Positions 12,601 to 27,600 are shown, counted from the first letter of the stretch. The stretch is 64,000 bases of DNA from Benincasa hispida (GCF_009727055.1 NC_052359.1:7780418-7844417), one strand, 5' to 3'. A program made the numbers and translations. Notes: generated by a model not told the origin, from the letters alone.

Positions 12601-15600
12601 GAAAGATAATCTGAGAATTAAAATCCATAACTAGGCTGTTACAAGATTAAGAAAGCGGGAAGATGAAGGCATTCGAATTGAGATTGATGTCTTGGATGGA
12701 GAAGTCTTGAAAAGCTTTGGAGAGAGAGCACCAAGAGGAGGCATTGATATGAGCGATATCGAATTTAAAGGAGCTAATAGAAGCTTTGTCTTGAAACACT
12801 CTTTGATTCCTTTCGAACCAAAGTTCTGATAACAAAGCTTTAACTGCATTGATCCAAATTAATCTTGGCTTCTTCTTCAAATTTGGACCAATCAAGAGTT
12901 GAAGCACATTAGCCTTAAAATCATTATCAAGAACCCAGCTAGCATTGAAGTACTTAAATAGACTTGTCCAACAATTTTCTGCAAAAACGCACTGGAAGAA
13001 CAAGTGTAAGAGAGATTCTGAGTTTACCCAACAAAGAGAGCAAACCTGTGGAGAAATATAATGAGTAGGTAACTTCCTTTGGAGGATATCTGCACTGTTA
13101 AGCAAACCATTCAGCATGATCCATATCAGTATATTTACCCTTCTAGGACTCTTGGACTTCCATAAAGCTGATTCTAGTAGTGGACCACTTGGGGAGGAGA
13201 AGGAAAGGTTCTTTACAAGAGACTTGACTAAGAAAAACCCACTTGATTCTAAGGACCACCTTCTTTTATCAGGAAGCGAATTAAGTTTACAGTGGGAGTG
13301 TTTTCACGTCAGGAGCTGAAAGTTTTCTACCTCTTCATCCTTTAACAGTCTTCTAAAATGGAAGGACCAAGAAGTTGAAGTCTCATCCCAATAGTCTTGT
13401 AATGAACCCTCGGGTTTGGTGGAGATGGAGAAAAGACTAGGGAATGAGACTTTTAAAGGAACCATTTCCAACCAAGGATCACACCAAAAACCTACCCTTT
13501 CACCATTACCAACTTTGAAGGCTGCCAAGGAGTCCACTTTTAACCAAGATCTTGAGATGTTAATCCAGGGGCTTCTAAGGCTGCTGAAAGATTTACCATT
13601 GGTGTGCCAACCAAACTTACTTCTTCCATGTATGCAAAATTATTTTCCTCCGAAGTGAGTTTTTTCCTCGATGATGGACCTTCACCCTCATTTTGCTAGA
13701 AGGCTCTGATTTATGAGTTTCAAGCCACCAATACCAAGACCACCATCTTCTTGGGACCGTGAAACTAGGCCCCATTTAACTAGATTTATTTTGCTTCCAG
13801 AATGCCCTTCCCAAAAAAAATTCCTCAAAATTCTTTCTAGAATTTGAATCACCTTTTCTGGCATCTGAAAAAGTGGCATATAGTAAATTGGGATATGAGA
13901 AAGAACCGACTTACAAAGGGTGGAGCGACCTCCTCTTGAAAGGTTGTATCTCTTCCATTTGTCCAATTTACTTTGAACTTTAGCGATCACGGGCTGCCAA
14001 AAAGCCAATTGTTTAGGGTAGCCCCCTAAAGGAAGACCAAGGTACATGAATGGGAGGGAGACAGCCTAGCAATTTAGAATGGCAGCTTCTGATTGTAGCT
14101 TAAGATGGTCAATACTGATACCACTTAAAGCTGATTTTTCCCAATTGACCTTCAACCCGGAACACCACTCAAATAGTTCAAGTATTTTCTTTAGATTGCT
14201 AAGCTTTTCCTTGTTATCTTGGCAGAAAATTAGAGTATCATCTGCAAATTGCAAAAGAGGAACATGAATTCTATCTTTGCCAACGATAAAGCCTTCAAAC
14301 TTGCCTTTCTCGTGAAGTTGGGATAGTAGTGCATTTAGGACTTCACTGACTAATAGAAAGAGGAAAGGAGAAAGAGGGTCACCTTAACTTATTCCTCTTG
14401 AAGCTTGAATTCTACCGCAAGGTCTTCCATTTATGAAAATTGAGAATTTTGTGTTAGAAATACAGCCCATCATCCACATTATCCATCTTGAGTCGAAATT
14501 CTTTTCAACAAGATTAGTTTCTTTTATTAATTAGGATTAGTTTGCTTATCTATAAATAGAGTAATTATCTTATTGTATTGATAGTTTTTGATTCATAACA
14601 AAGATTACTTTGGATTCTTAGATTGAATTCTCTTTTTATCTCTTTAGGCTACACCAATTTGGTATCAGAGCAACCATCTGGGCCAATGTTGACTGCCGCC
14701 GGTGGAAGACCGTGAAATTCTTGGCTATGCTGATTGCAAGAGGGAGCTTCGTGAGTTGTGCTTGTCGTCGAACAACGTACGTCTAATTAGGGGGACCAAG
14801 GTTCACAGTATCGATGTCGATGGAAATATTGAGGTCACGATTTAATGGAAATATCGATATCGATGGAATTTCGAGTAACTTTATGGAAACGGATGGAAAT
14901 TGTTATAATTAGTTAATAAAACTTTGATTGTGGCTGAATTAGACTATAATTAACCATTTTTAATCATCATTTCTATAAAGTAAGACAACATTTAGTTGTA
15001 TATCGTAAAATATTTGTGCAAACGTCAATGCGAGAGCTAAAATTTTAAAAAATAATAAAAAATAATAATTACAAAATAATATAAAATATTGAAAATTAAT
15101 TACAAAATTAAAGGACATGAATGATTTGCATATAAAATAATTGTAAATTATTTATTATAACATGGAGTGGATAAAAAATGAAAAATCATAGCATTAAACA
15201 AACATAACAAAACTTAACAACATACGAATAGAAAAATCATAATATTAAACATAAGAGAGATATAAAAAGCATAACATTAAACATAACACAACATAATGGA
15301 AAAGAAAGAAGAAAAAGAAAACTCTACAAGTAGATAGAGCATTGTGGAAGTCCAATAGCCCTCGAAGAGTAAATATTACCGTTTGGATCATGCTTTTTGA
15401 AGCCCTAAATTGCTCTTCAGTTTTACAACAAAAACTGCCTTCCCATTTTCTTTCTCCCAATCAATGTGCTTTATGTAAATCAAGAGGGGAAGATCTCCAA
15501 CACATATTCTTTGACTGTGTTTATGCCAGAAACTGTTGGAGAACTCTTTTTGAAAGCTTCACCATTTGTTGGGTCTTTGATAACGTTTTCGGGAATAATG

Positions 15601-18600
15601 TGCAGCAGATCCTTATTGGGCCTTTCCTCAAGAAATCTTCAAATCTGTTGTGGACTAATGTTGTAAAAGCCTTGCTCGTTGAACTTTGGTTTGAAAGAAA
15701 TCAAAGAGTGTTCCAAGATAAGGAAACCCCTTGGTTTGCCCGGTTTGAGGCTGTCACTTAATGCTTCGGAATGGTGCTCTCTATCTCAAGCATTTGCAGC
15801 CTACTCTTTACAAGATATATGTTTAAATTGGCAAGCTTTCATCCATTTGGACTGACAGAAGCAGAAAGCTAGTGGACTCTTTTTTCAGCTTAGTGTGGTC
15901 TTGCAGCATAGGATTTTTGTTATTGATTTACTTTGTATTATGTTTTTTGAGGACTGTAATCAGTACCTCTTTTGTTGTTTTGTAAGATTTCCTCCTGTCT
16001 TTGTACTTTGAGTTAGTTGGTTTGAAAGTGATGAGAGCGCTAAGGGGGTGTCAACCTAGTTGAGATGTCCAGGTGCGCCTCCTGACCCTCAGTTATTTAT
16101 CGTTTTGATTCAAGTACACGACTCTTGTACTTTATTTTTATGCATCAATAAAAAGGCTTGTTTCCTTTTCAAAAATAATAAAGACTACTTGGATTCTTGG
16201 AAAGAATTTTCCTTTTATCTCTTTAGGTTACATCAAAAGGACAATGGCGATTGGAGACTTTAGAAAGCTGTAAACCTCAGGCTTCAATCAGAGAAGAAAA
16301 TTTAGAAGGGATTTGAGATGGAGAAAGTGGAGAAAACCTTGCTTGAACTGCTTTGCCCGACTCCCTTACAGCTAAAACTTGAAACAAACCATTAAGCTCT
16401 TCCCCTAAGAAGCATGGATACGGATACGACACGATACCGACCGACACGGTGATACATCATTTTTAAAAAATTTAGGAAATGGACACAGGAAGGACACGTT
16501 TATTAAAACATATATTTTTTAAAATATATATCATTTTTAAACTAGAAGGAAATTCAAAGTCAATGAGTTTATTCATTTCTATGCTTAAAAAATTAGTTTG
16601 ATGTATTTCGCTCTCAAATTTTGTCATTTTTGTTATACATGTGTTGACTTGGTATATGTAAGAAATGTTTGATGCTTGTCTAATAAATGTTAGTCCTATT
16701 TTGAATTTGTACAACAAGTGTCTAACACAATGTATGTTCAACAAGTGTCCGATACGCATCCAACAAGCATCAGAGTGTCCAAGTGTCGGACATGTGTTGG
16801 ACACGGACACGCTAGCCAAACTAAAGTGTTCATGCTTCTTACCTCTTCCCCATAATTCTCGATTATATAAGTTCCTCAACATTCTAATTAGAAAATTTTA
16901 TGTTTTTTCCTACATAAATTTCTTCTAATTGTTTACACCCAATTTCTTGATTTTTTTCCCCTTTAATAAATATATTTTTGTATTCTCTCTATTTCCCTAA
17001 CTATTAAGGTATTGTTTTCAGTTCTAACTTCTAATTCAAAAAGTGGATGTGATTTCTATGGTGGTGACTGAAGTTTCACTTACTGGTTATCCTCTCCACT
17101 ATTGGTTTAAACGTTCCTTCCAGAAAGGGTAAAGATGTTATTAAGGTAGTTAATTAGATGCTTTGCATGAGACTTGAGAGTTGATGGTGGCTGAAGAATT
17201 GGTGATCTGTTGCATGCTTTTTCATGCTGATTCGTAGAAGAAAGTTGATGGGAGTTTAATCAATTTATATTGATCAGTTGGTGAAGGCAGTGACATTATC
17301 AGGTGCTTTGCATGCATGAAAAGTTGGTGGTGACTAAAGAGTCGGTTATTGATGATGACCCTTTGCTTTCCTCTTTAAATTAATGGTTCAGTAACAAAAG
17401 GCCTTTTGGATTTTTCAAACATTCTTCCTCCTATGGCTCCTCAGTAAAGGTTAAAGTGCTCAGTAATGATAATTCTGGTGAGTCCAAGTTGTACCCTCGG
17501 GAGAACCTTGTGGAAAATGCATCCCTCTCTTCTTCTTTAGTTGGCTGAAGCTTTATATTTGGCTTTTTGGTTGGTACGATCTCAGAAGTTACTTATTTAT
17601 TTATTATTATTGTTACTTTTCCTGTGTAGTTTTCTATGTTTTGTTACTTTCTGGAGTTTTATATTTTAGAGTACGAAGTTCTATATTTTTATGATTTTAA
17701 TGCCTTGCCTCGCTTCTCTTAAGGAAAAAGCCTCAAAGCTATCTTTAGCCTTTTAAAACTTTTGCCACCCACTACTTCTAGATGAGAAATATTTCATTGG
17801 AGTATCACAAAGAAAGATAAGATATCATCTCATAGAATGACTCATTGTCTTCATTGCTTACTATGTTCAAATGTCTAACTATTGAGTGATTGAGGAACCT
17901 CTAGGAATTTTCTCTTGATGAGGCCCTGATAAGCAAAATATCTAGCTTGGCAACAACAATCCAAAGGCAAGAAAACATCGACTGCATTCAATGTTTTAAA
18001 AAGCTATTAAGGTTTATTCTTTAAGGCTGCCTTGAAACAAGACTAACTTTTAGCCTCAGAGTTAGACCTTCTTTGAACCATAAGAGGCTTCCACCTCTCC
18101 TAGAAGAGGTAACATCAATGTGAAAATGCACCATAAGTTTAAAATCTCCCTGCCTCGTGATGATTAGAAGAACAACATTTAAAAGCTTGAGTTATGAGAA
18201 TTTGAACTATTATTACTCTTACTACTACTATGACTTCAAAACATTGATGAAAAAAGTTTATAAGTCCTTCCTATTAGTATTAGTAATAATAGTGATGTAG
18301 ATTTTACTGGCACTAATCACAAAAGAAAAGTAACTACAGAATGCCTCAAGTAGTAAACTCTACCAGTTATATCTACCTTTTAATACTAGTAAATAGGAGA
18401 AGGTAGAAGTAAAAGAGAGAAAATCTAGCAATGTTCTGGCCAAAGTTCAAAATAGACGGACAAGAAGGGACTAGAGTCTTATCTATCCTTCTGTTTTTTT
18501 TAAGAGAAACAAAATTTTTCATTGATGAAATGAAAAGAGGCTAATCCTCAAAATACAATGATACAAAAGAGCAAAAATACAAAAACATAGAAAATTGAGA

Positions 18601-21600
18601 TTAGCAAGTGCACCCAGATATCCCAACTAGGTTGACACATCGATAGCACCCTCATCACATTCCTATACAAAAGAAGTCCTCGTTGGCTCTAGTACGCAGG
18701 TGCACAAACCTTAACCTTCTAGTAACATGGAGGAAAGCGTAAATAAATCAAATAAAGATAGCAGAATCAATGTCAAAATTTACAGGTAAAGAATAGATGG
18801 ATAAAGACCTCCGAATTATGCTCCATATGAAATGTCTCTTGTACTCCGCCAGGCACAATTATGCAACTATAGCCAGCTGCCAAGAGGGAGATAAAATTTT
18901 TCTTTGTTGCTGGCGTTAGACCCATCCATGTCCATATGTGCCTCAAAAACGGAGTATAAAACACCTGGTATAGTACCCCCCACATGATAAAACGATTAGA
19001 AGTTACAGAGGAAACTAGTAAATGCCTATAATAAAGAGGAAGAAGTCTTACAGCGGAACTAGCAAGGACTTTCAATTTTTTGAGAGGCATGAAACCAGTA
19101 AGGTCGGCCAACGCCACAACACCAATAGGTAAAACTGAATGTGGCTCATAGCCAAAAACTACATGATTGAAAAATAAAATACATCTATTTCATAAAATGT
19201 CAAGAACTGAACATAAAACAATTCCTCATACCAACAAGACAAAAGAGGAATCAAACATGAAATAAGCATACATCATGTGAGAAGAAACAAAGGTGAAGAT
19301 TAGTTACAAATAACAAAGAAGTGCGCCATTAAAATCAAGCAAGCAACTAGCCAAAGCATTGACACATTCTTTTTAAAATCAAACAAAAGTGAAGATTCGT
19401 CATTAATGGTTTTGCTTGAGCAAGTCTTATCAGGCAAAAGGGTGGATATCATCCTGATTCTTGAATTTAGAGTTTGGATCCAACTGGAAGATTTTCGGTC
19501 AAATCATTATTCAAACATTTGGATACATCTTAAGTTATTGATAAATATGATTACAAGAGCTTGTGGAAGACAAATAGTCCTAAGAGAGTCATAGACCATG
19601 ATTTTTGGAACTTTAAATCGCTCCTCTGTTCTTCAAAGAAAGCTGCCAGCTCATTGTCGTTCTCCTTCTATTTGCTCCCGATGTATGAATGCAAGTGAAG
19701 ATCTCCTACATTTGTTTTTGGATTGCTGTTACACTTTGGATTGTTGGAAGAAATTATTTTCTGTTTTCCATCTTCAATGGGTACTCACAGAGTCTTTCAA
19801 AGAAAATGTGCCACCCTTCAAGAAAGGGTTTCCAACTAAGCATAAAGTTACCCAAAAATAATTACAATAAAACTTCAAAACCGAAGCCCAAAGCTGACAC
19901 ATGAAACCTCACTAAAGACCAAATCTCAATTGAGTCCAATCAAGACCTCCAAACGCCCTTTTGCTTTTGCGCCACAAGACAGCACACAACCTCGCAAACC
20001 ACAACAAACGACCTTTTTCTCTGAAAGGCGAATGGAGGATGAACTCCCCGATCGCCAATCCAATATCTCTTTGGCTGGCTAACTGGACATCAAACTCCTG
20101 CAAAAGGCAAGTCCACATAGACCTCATAAACTGACAGTCCCAGAAGAGGTGATCCAGGTTTTCCTCTGTCTTCCAATAGAGAAGGTAGAAAGGACCTGTT
20201 AACATGGATCCCTTCTTGGCAATCCTATCCAAGGTTTTCACACGGCCAAGCAAAACTTTCCAGGTGAAGAACTTAATTTTCTTTGGTATCTTAATCCTCC
20301 ATACCACGTCAAAGACCGACTCACAAATAAGAGATGGATCCAACAACGACCTAAAGAAAGATTTACAGGAAAAGCCCTCAAGAGGATTAGGCTTCCAGAT
20401 ATGAATATCCTTTCTCCCCTCTCTGAAACTACACCCATCCAACAACAAAAGAAGAGAGGCAACCCCCACCGTCTCCCTATTAGATAAATGACGCTGGAAA
20501 CCAAAAGGACAACGCTTCTCAACCACACCATAAAGTCAAAGACCGGACAATTTCTGAAGGTAGATAAATGATAAAGACGAGGAAACATTGAACAAAGAAA
20601 ACTATCCCCAACCTACTAATCTTCCTAAAAGTAAGTATCCTAACCATTCCCACGATACAATGGACCAAAATGGAGAAAGAAGGGAGCTCTAACACAATGT
20701 CTTTCCAAGGGTTCCAGTGTGTGCCTTTAACCCCCTCCACCATCCAGACAAAGGGATGAGTTCCATATTTACTACTAATAACTCTATGCCACGAGGATTC
20801 AGGCTCAAGGGCAAAATGCCACAATCATTTAGCCAACATAGCTTTGTTCTGAAGTCTTAAATTCCCAATCTCCAACCCCCCTTTGCACAGGGTGCCCCAC
20901 AACCTGCCAGCTAACTAGATGAGATCCTTTATCTTCATCCGCACCTTCCCACAGAAAGTCTCTCATGTATTTCTCAATACTTCTGCAGACTGAGCTAAGG
21001 GCCCTAAATAGTGAAAAATAATAAATAAGAGTGCCACTCAACACAGATTTGATCAGCGTGAGTCTCCCCTCCTTGGAGAAGTAACCTTTCTTCCAAGAGT
21101 CAAGCCTTTTCCGGATTTTCTCCATAATAGGATCCCAAAAGGACAAAGCTCTCGAGTTTCCTCCCAAACGGAGACCAAGATAACGAGAAGGAAAAGTCCC
21201 AACCTCGCAACCAACCTCTCTAGCCCACCTATTAAGCTTGTCTTGCTCGCATTTAATACCCAGAATTTGACATTTGATCCTATTAATTTTAAGCCTCGAC
21301 GTGGCTTCAAAAAAAAAAAACCCCACCATGTGGTTTAAGGGTCAAACAGGAATTTACATTACCCGAGTAGAACAAGATTGTATCATCAGCAAACTGAAGG
21401 TGGGATAAAGCGACCTCCTCAGTCCCTATCCTAAAGGGCTCAACGATATTTCCTTCCACTCCCCTGAAGATAATACGACTTAAAACATCCACAACAATAA
21501 CAAACAAAAAGGAGGATAATGGGCCCCCTTGTCTCAAGCCTCTAGAAGCCTGAGTCGAGGGATTCCATTGATAATGATAGAGTAGTGAACATTCCTAACA

Positions 21601-24600
21601 CACCTCCACATCCACATTTTCCATCTGAACCCAAAACCTTTCTTCTCCAACACTTTATCCAAAAAATCCCAATCAACATGACCATAAGCCTTTCCAAAGT
21701 CAAGTTTGAAAATAACTCCCTCCTTCTTATTCACCCTGTAATCTTTAATGGCTTCATTGGCAATGAGGACCTGATCAAGAATCTGTCTACCTGCCACAAA
21801 AGCACCTTGAGTCCCTACAATAGTCAAGGGGAGCACTTTCCTCAGACGATCTGCAAGAACCTTAGCGAGGATCTTGTAGACGCTAGTAATGAGACTAATG
21901 GGTCTGAATTCCTTAACCCTATTAGCATTCTCCTTTTTAGGGATCAGATACACAAAGATTTCCACCGTAGTCTTATTCAGCATGCCTCTCTAGTAAAACT
22001 CTCTAAAAGCACCTTCCAACACTGCATTAAGAAAATCCTAATTATCTTGGAAAAAGGCCATAGAAAAACCATCTGGACCCAAGGACTTGCTTCTATCACT
22101 CCCAAAGACCTTTCTTCCAAGGTAAAGGGGGTCACCAACTCCTCATCCTCAACAGTCGTGATGGGACTCCAGTGAATGCCACTAACAAACAATTTGGCCC
22201 CAATGGAGAAGGCCGACAAGACCTCCTCCTAAATCTCTGTCTTTCCTAGTGCACTCCCCATTCTCTAAAATCAGTTGTCCTATATAATTCTTATTCCTTC
22301 TCCCACTAGCCACTCTATGGAAAATGGTGGTATGGCAATCCCCTTCCTTCACCCACTTAACCTTAGCCTTTTGGCCCCAACTAATTCGCTCTTTCCTAAT
22401 CACTTCAACAAGCTCCCCTCTTAAAACAAATCTCTCCTCCCTCAAGTACTATCCAAGCGGCCTCATCAATCTCCTCAATTCTTCCTAGAATCTCTTTCTT
22501 TCTTGTTGATATATCTCCAAACACCTCTCTGTTCCAGGTCTTAAGCTTCCCTTTTAGAGCTTTTAGCTTACCCATTAAACGGTATCCTTCCCACTCTCCT
22601 TGACCAGGCGTGTTCCACCATGCAGATATGTTGGTCTTAAAGAAGGGGTGCTCCAACCACATACCGTCAAAGCAAAAAGAACTCGGCCCCCATCTCTGAG
22701 TACCCAAGTCCAGAATGATAGGCCAGTGGTCCGAGGTAATCCTAGGCCCCCTTAATTTGCCTTGGGCTGCCAAATTTGTCCACCCAACTCTCAGAGAGCA
22801 GAAATCTGTCAATTCTCACCGCTGCCCTACAATTGGCCCATGTAAGTTTTCCATTAATCAAAGGAAGGTCAAACAATCTACAATCACCAATGAAGGTATT
22901 AAACGCTCTCATGGAACTAGTAATTCTGCCACCTAATGCTTTTTCGTCAGGAGAACGAATGACATTGAAGTCCCCGGCTACACACCATATAGGACAACAA
23001 TACCCATAAAGGCTCCCAAGCTCTTTCCGAAAAGCATCACTCCCCCAGGCCTCGGGGGACCATAAACCCCAGAAACCCAGAAATCTTCCTCTTCTCTACC
23101 AAGAAACGAGATAGATAAGGAGAAGTTTCCCCTAACCACCTCCCTACCCAGACAAGATCTAGTGCTCCACATCAACAAAATACCACCTAAAGAACTCCCA
23201 TTCCACCCTCCTACTCTTCCAAATACTCGCAATCCTTCCAAAGCAAAACGAATTTCCTTTAGTTTCCATTAAAACCACAATATCCAGATTTTCTAGCCTA
23301 AGCACCTCCTTCATTAACCTTCTTTTAACTTTTCCTTCCAACCCCCTCACATTCCAAGAAACTATTTTCAACATTGGCGAATGTCATCACGCCTCCTTGA
23401 GCGCTTTCTTTCTCCCATAATCGACCGAACTGCCTAACTTTTTTAGTTCCCTAGCCAATTTGTTGGTACTCCTTCCTTCTCCCTTTATCTGCACCTGATT
23501 TCTCCAAACCTTTCAAAGCCCCCTCTCCACCCTTCGCCTCTACCAGGTATTCACCCACAAAAGCTAGAGTGGCCCAACCTTTGCTCGCCTCACCTCCCAA
23601 ATCTGAATACCAAAGGGGATGGAACTGGAATAAGATTCCCCAAACAACTCCTCCATTGGGTAAAGGCAAACCTTCTCCCCCCATCCCGTTACCCATGGCC
23701 TGAACCATCTGGTTAAATAACGGTCACTTTCTCGTAGAACTTAGAGGCGCACAGGGTAAGGCACACCCCAAGTATGAAAAGGATGTAAAAAGATGGGATA
23801 GGGAAAAAAACTCTCATATCCAATCAGGCCCCCACTGTAACAACCCACATTTTCAAGGAAATTTTATTGTATTTTCTTGAATTATATTGTGAAGTTGAGA
23901 TAAAATTTAGTTGGTGTGTTTAAATAATTCAATTTTAAATTTGTGTGCCTTGGAACTAGGGGTTTGTTTTAAATTAATTAAGGGTTTTGGAAAGATTGGA
24001 TTTTACTTGAATTTTGTTTGGATTTAATTCTATTGGTGGATTTTTTTTATTTGGAATTGAATGGATGGATAAAGATATTTTTTTTCTAATTGGAATAAAT
24101 GAGGGAGATTGGAAATTTTGAAATTTGATTTGGGGGTTTTGGAAGTTGAAAAAGGAAAGGGAAAAAAGAGAGGGGGGAGAGGAATTCTTTTTCCCTTCAG
24201 CCGCATGCAAGACCCCCTTCCCCCCTGTTGTTTAGTGTCTCATTCGTTTCAGACACTCGTCGGGTAAGAGTTGCCACCACCTCCTCAACACCGCCGGTCG
24301 CACGCGTCGGGTCCATATGCTTGACACCTCCAACCGCCACGCCATCGTTCTTCACCACCCAACCCGCCATTCACTGCGATGCGTCGCCGCGGTCGTCGCT
24401 CTCCGCCACTTTTCTCCCTCTCGCCGCCGATCCATGCATCCATGTTGTCGACGTCCATAGCAGATCTCGTTTGGACAATTTCGTATCTACATGAGCGGAC
24501 CTCTGTTCGTGCGTTTGTTTGGGTAAGGATTTTGGTTGTTTTGGGTAAGTTTCTTGGGTTTTCTTGAAGATCTTGGCTATCTATTGTAATTTTGGTCTGA

Positions 24601-27600
24601 CAATTGGTTCAATTTTAAATTTAGGAAATTGAAGTTGAGGTTTTGAGGTGTTTTAGCGGGCTGTCCAGCTCTTCTAAGGGTGATTTTGGCAAGTTTTGGG
24701 TAAGTTATGTGGGGATTTTTGCAATAAATTATGTATGTTTTGGGATTGGCCCAAAAAGTTGAATTGTGTTGTGTGTTTGTGGTAGGTGATAGGGACTTTG
24801 ATTCAAGATTTTGCTAAACTAGGAGGAAAGTTCGTCTGCTTGATTGTTTGGATTAATTTTTCTGTCTAAAACTCGAGGTAAGTGATTTACTACCGATTCG
24901 TCCTCGAACCCAAGTTGGCGTTAGGATTGTGATTGCGCTGAAAGCATGATTCTATTTTGATGGGTTGAATTCTATAACTTGCCATGGTTGGATTGTTGAG
25001 GGTGTTCTAAAAACCTGTGTTTATGTTACGGAAAATATGATAATATGAGAAGGTTTTGTTATGTTTGATTGATGGATGAACTATTGGGATATGTTATTAT
25101 GATTATTATACTATGTTGTGGCTTGATATGAACTTGGATGATGTATATTGCATGTAGACTGATGGTGGCTGTTAGTACCCCTATCGGACAGGGTTCATCC
25201 CCCAAGTATATTTCAACGTCCTTATGGGATCACCACCTACGATTATGTTATTGTGTCTCTTCGGAGTCACTTCCTGTGAAAACGTGCTTCGGGTTCGTCC
25301 CTTATGCCTATGCCTATGTCTATGTTGAGATGCATGTCTTTATCGTGATAGGGATACTAACTTATACTCCCGGTGAGCCCAGTAATGGGTCACTTATTAG
25401 GTATTCATACTAACTCTTTTATCTATATTTTTTTTAGGTAAAGGAAAGGATAAAACGGCGAATGAAAGAGGAATCTGTGATCAGGCTTTGAGACTTGACA
25501 TTGCTTCCGCACTTATTTTCTTAAATTGACATATCTTGGTTTAGGGGTCAAACATTTATTATTCTTCGGTTATTTATTTATTTATTTGTTTAATAATTTA
25601 TTTCAAACTTGAGTTAGGGGTACCCCGAATAGTGAACTTATGTTCTTTGAAATTTTATATTAGAAATTTGTTGTATGAAATTCATTTGGATTTAGTTGGA
25701 TTTTGTGAAAAAGAAAAGTCGTTTTGAAATTTATGTTTGCATGTAGTAAGGGTCCAACACCCGTCCTAGAAAGTCAGGACGTTACACCCACCCCCTCCCA
25801 TAGAGTAAGGAAAGAGAGGCAAGTTACTCTGAGAAACGATCCCACCCCCTCCCTCAACCAACCCCAACCCAGAATGAGGAAGAGATACCAAAGAAAGAGG
25901 ACTAACCTGGCTTGTAGAATCGGCCACGTTGACCACCGAATAGGAGAGAAGAAGTCCCACAACAAGGAACTAACGGCGGGCCCCTATCATTTGTCGAGAT
26001 CACCCTTCGCCCTTCCCCCTTCCTGAGACGAGTTCAACAGAGCAAAATCTAAAGGTGTTTTATGAACTGGCACTCCCTTTTCCATTTTGGGACCGGCCTG
26101 AGCCTCCTTCGTACCCTGCGAAACGTGGTCCATCGCACCCCTTGTTATGGATGGGAGGGTGCTAATTTCCTCTCACAATCTCCTCTCCGACCATCCGTGA
26201 CTGAAATCGGGCTAAGTTCTAGCCCTTTCTCTACAATGCGAGGAGAATAGACACTGAATGTCATCCTTGGACCTTCGGTGCTCGAATCCCCTCCTTTTTC
26301 GGTGTCTAAGAGAGGAGCAACTTCCCCAGCGACTTGAGCGGCTTTTTCATCCCCCCTCCAGACATCTTCACCGAAATCATCCCCTCTTTGGTCAAGTTGA
26401 GTGACTTCTTCAATTGAGTACAAATCCTCAACGAACACTTCCCCTGTGTTTTCGATCATCGAGGTAGAAAGAAAAGAGTCATCCTCTAAGTAACTCACTA
26501 TGGATGGATCTGACCCAAGCTCCTCATCATCGAAGGTTTGATACGAATGCCCGACCCAGTAGCTCGTTTCCAACCCATGCCTAGGTGATCCTCAACCGAG
26601 CCGAACTTCTGTGGTCGACAAAAGGCCCAAAAGTAATCGGCCTACCGTCTTGAGCACTACACGAGGGAAGTCCACTCTTTAGCTTTCCTTTCAACAGATT
26701 ATTCGGGGTTATGGGCTTAGAATTTACACTCTTTCCTTAGTCCGACCCACTTTGAAAGTTAAAAGACAGCCACCATAATCCTCAACCCCTGAAGCGTTCA
26801 ACCTTCCACCCTTAATCACGTGAGGTCTGCTCACCTGGTCCTTCAGTCTTGAAGACAAACGCAAGGACAGCGTCCCTGCAAAAGACAACCTGTCTATTGT
26901 ACCTTTCCGATCGTCCTCCTCCCTCCTCCAATCCACACACAGTCTCATCAAAAAAGAGAAGTCTTTGCGCTTTGCTAAACAAAAAAAGGGAATAAAACCA
27001 TCTTTGTTACCTACAGCCTTGAACCGAACATCCTTAGCCACTGATCATCCCCTTCGTGCACTTATTCCTCAATCAAACCTCCACACAAGTTCACCAAAGC
27101 AAATGTAAAAAGCTCTATTCTGAGAAAAAGGGGAACTTCAAGCACCGTTACCCAACCACCACTAAACTCAATCCTTCGATCCTCCTCTACTAAGCGAAAG
27201 TCCCACTTCTGGGCAGTGAAACCGTCCATACACGATGGAGAACCCCACCTGATACAAGCTTCAGCCTCTGATTTCTAGTTACAGAGCCCCACTACTAAAT
27301 TTGCACTGAACACCTTAATACCATTATGCAAGAAAGAGGTCTTCTTGAGTTCATTCTTGATGACTTGCCAATCCACTGATGCATTTAATTTCTTGAACAA
27401 AACTGCAATCTCGCAATCAAAAGCAAAATCACACTCCCATGATAAGATCTCTTCTCCCTCCCTTTTTCCCTCCTTGAGACAAACATCTCTTCCCTGATCA
27501 CCAGATTTCACCAAGTCATTTTTAGTCTCCTCTATATTCTTTTTTAACAACGTCAGACTCTCTCCACTTCCCAAATGTTCCACAACCCTTAAACTCGAGG

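Noticed and set aside
21585..22175. 196-codon plus-strand ORF, the second longest open stretch in the window
   Set aside because: It is the antisense shadow of the L1 reverse transcriptase region on the minus strand.
24228..24567. Two open stretches of 62-88 codons in a GC-rich patch
   Set aside because: They lie inside a solo LTR, overlap in different frames and show no domain.
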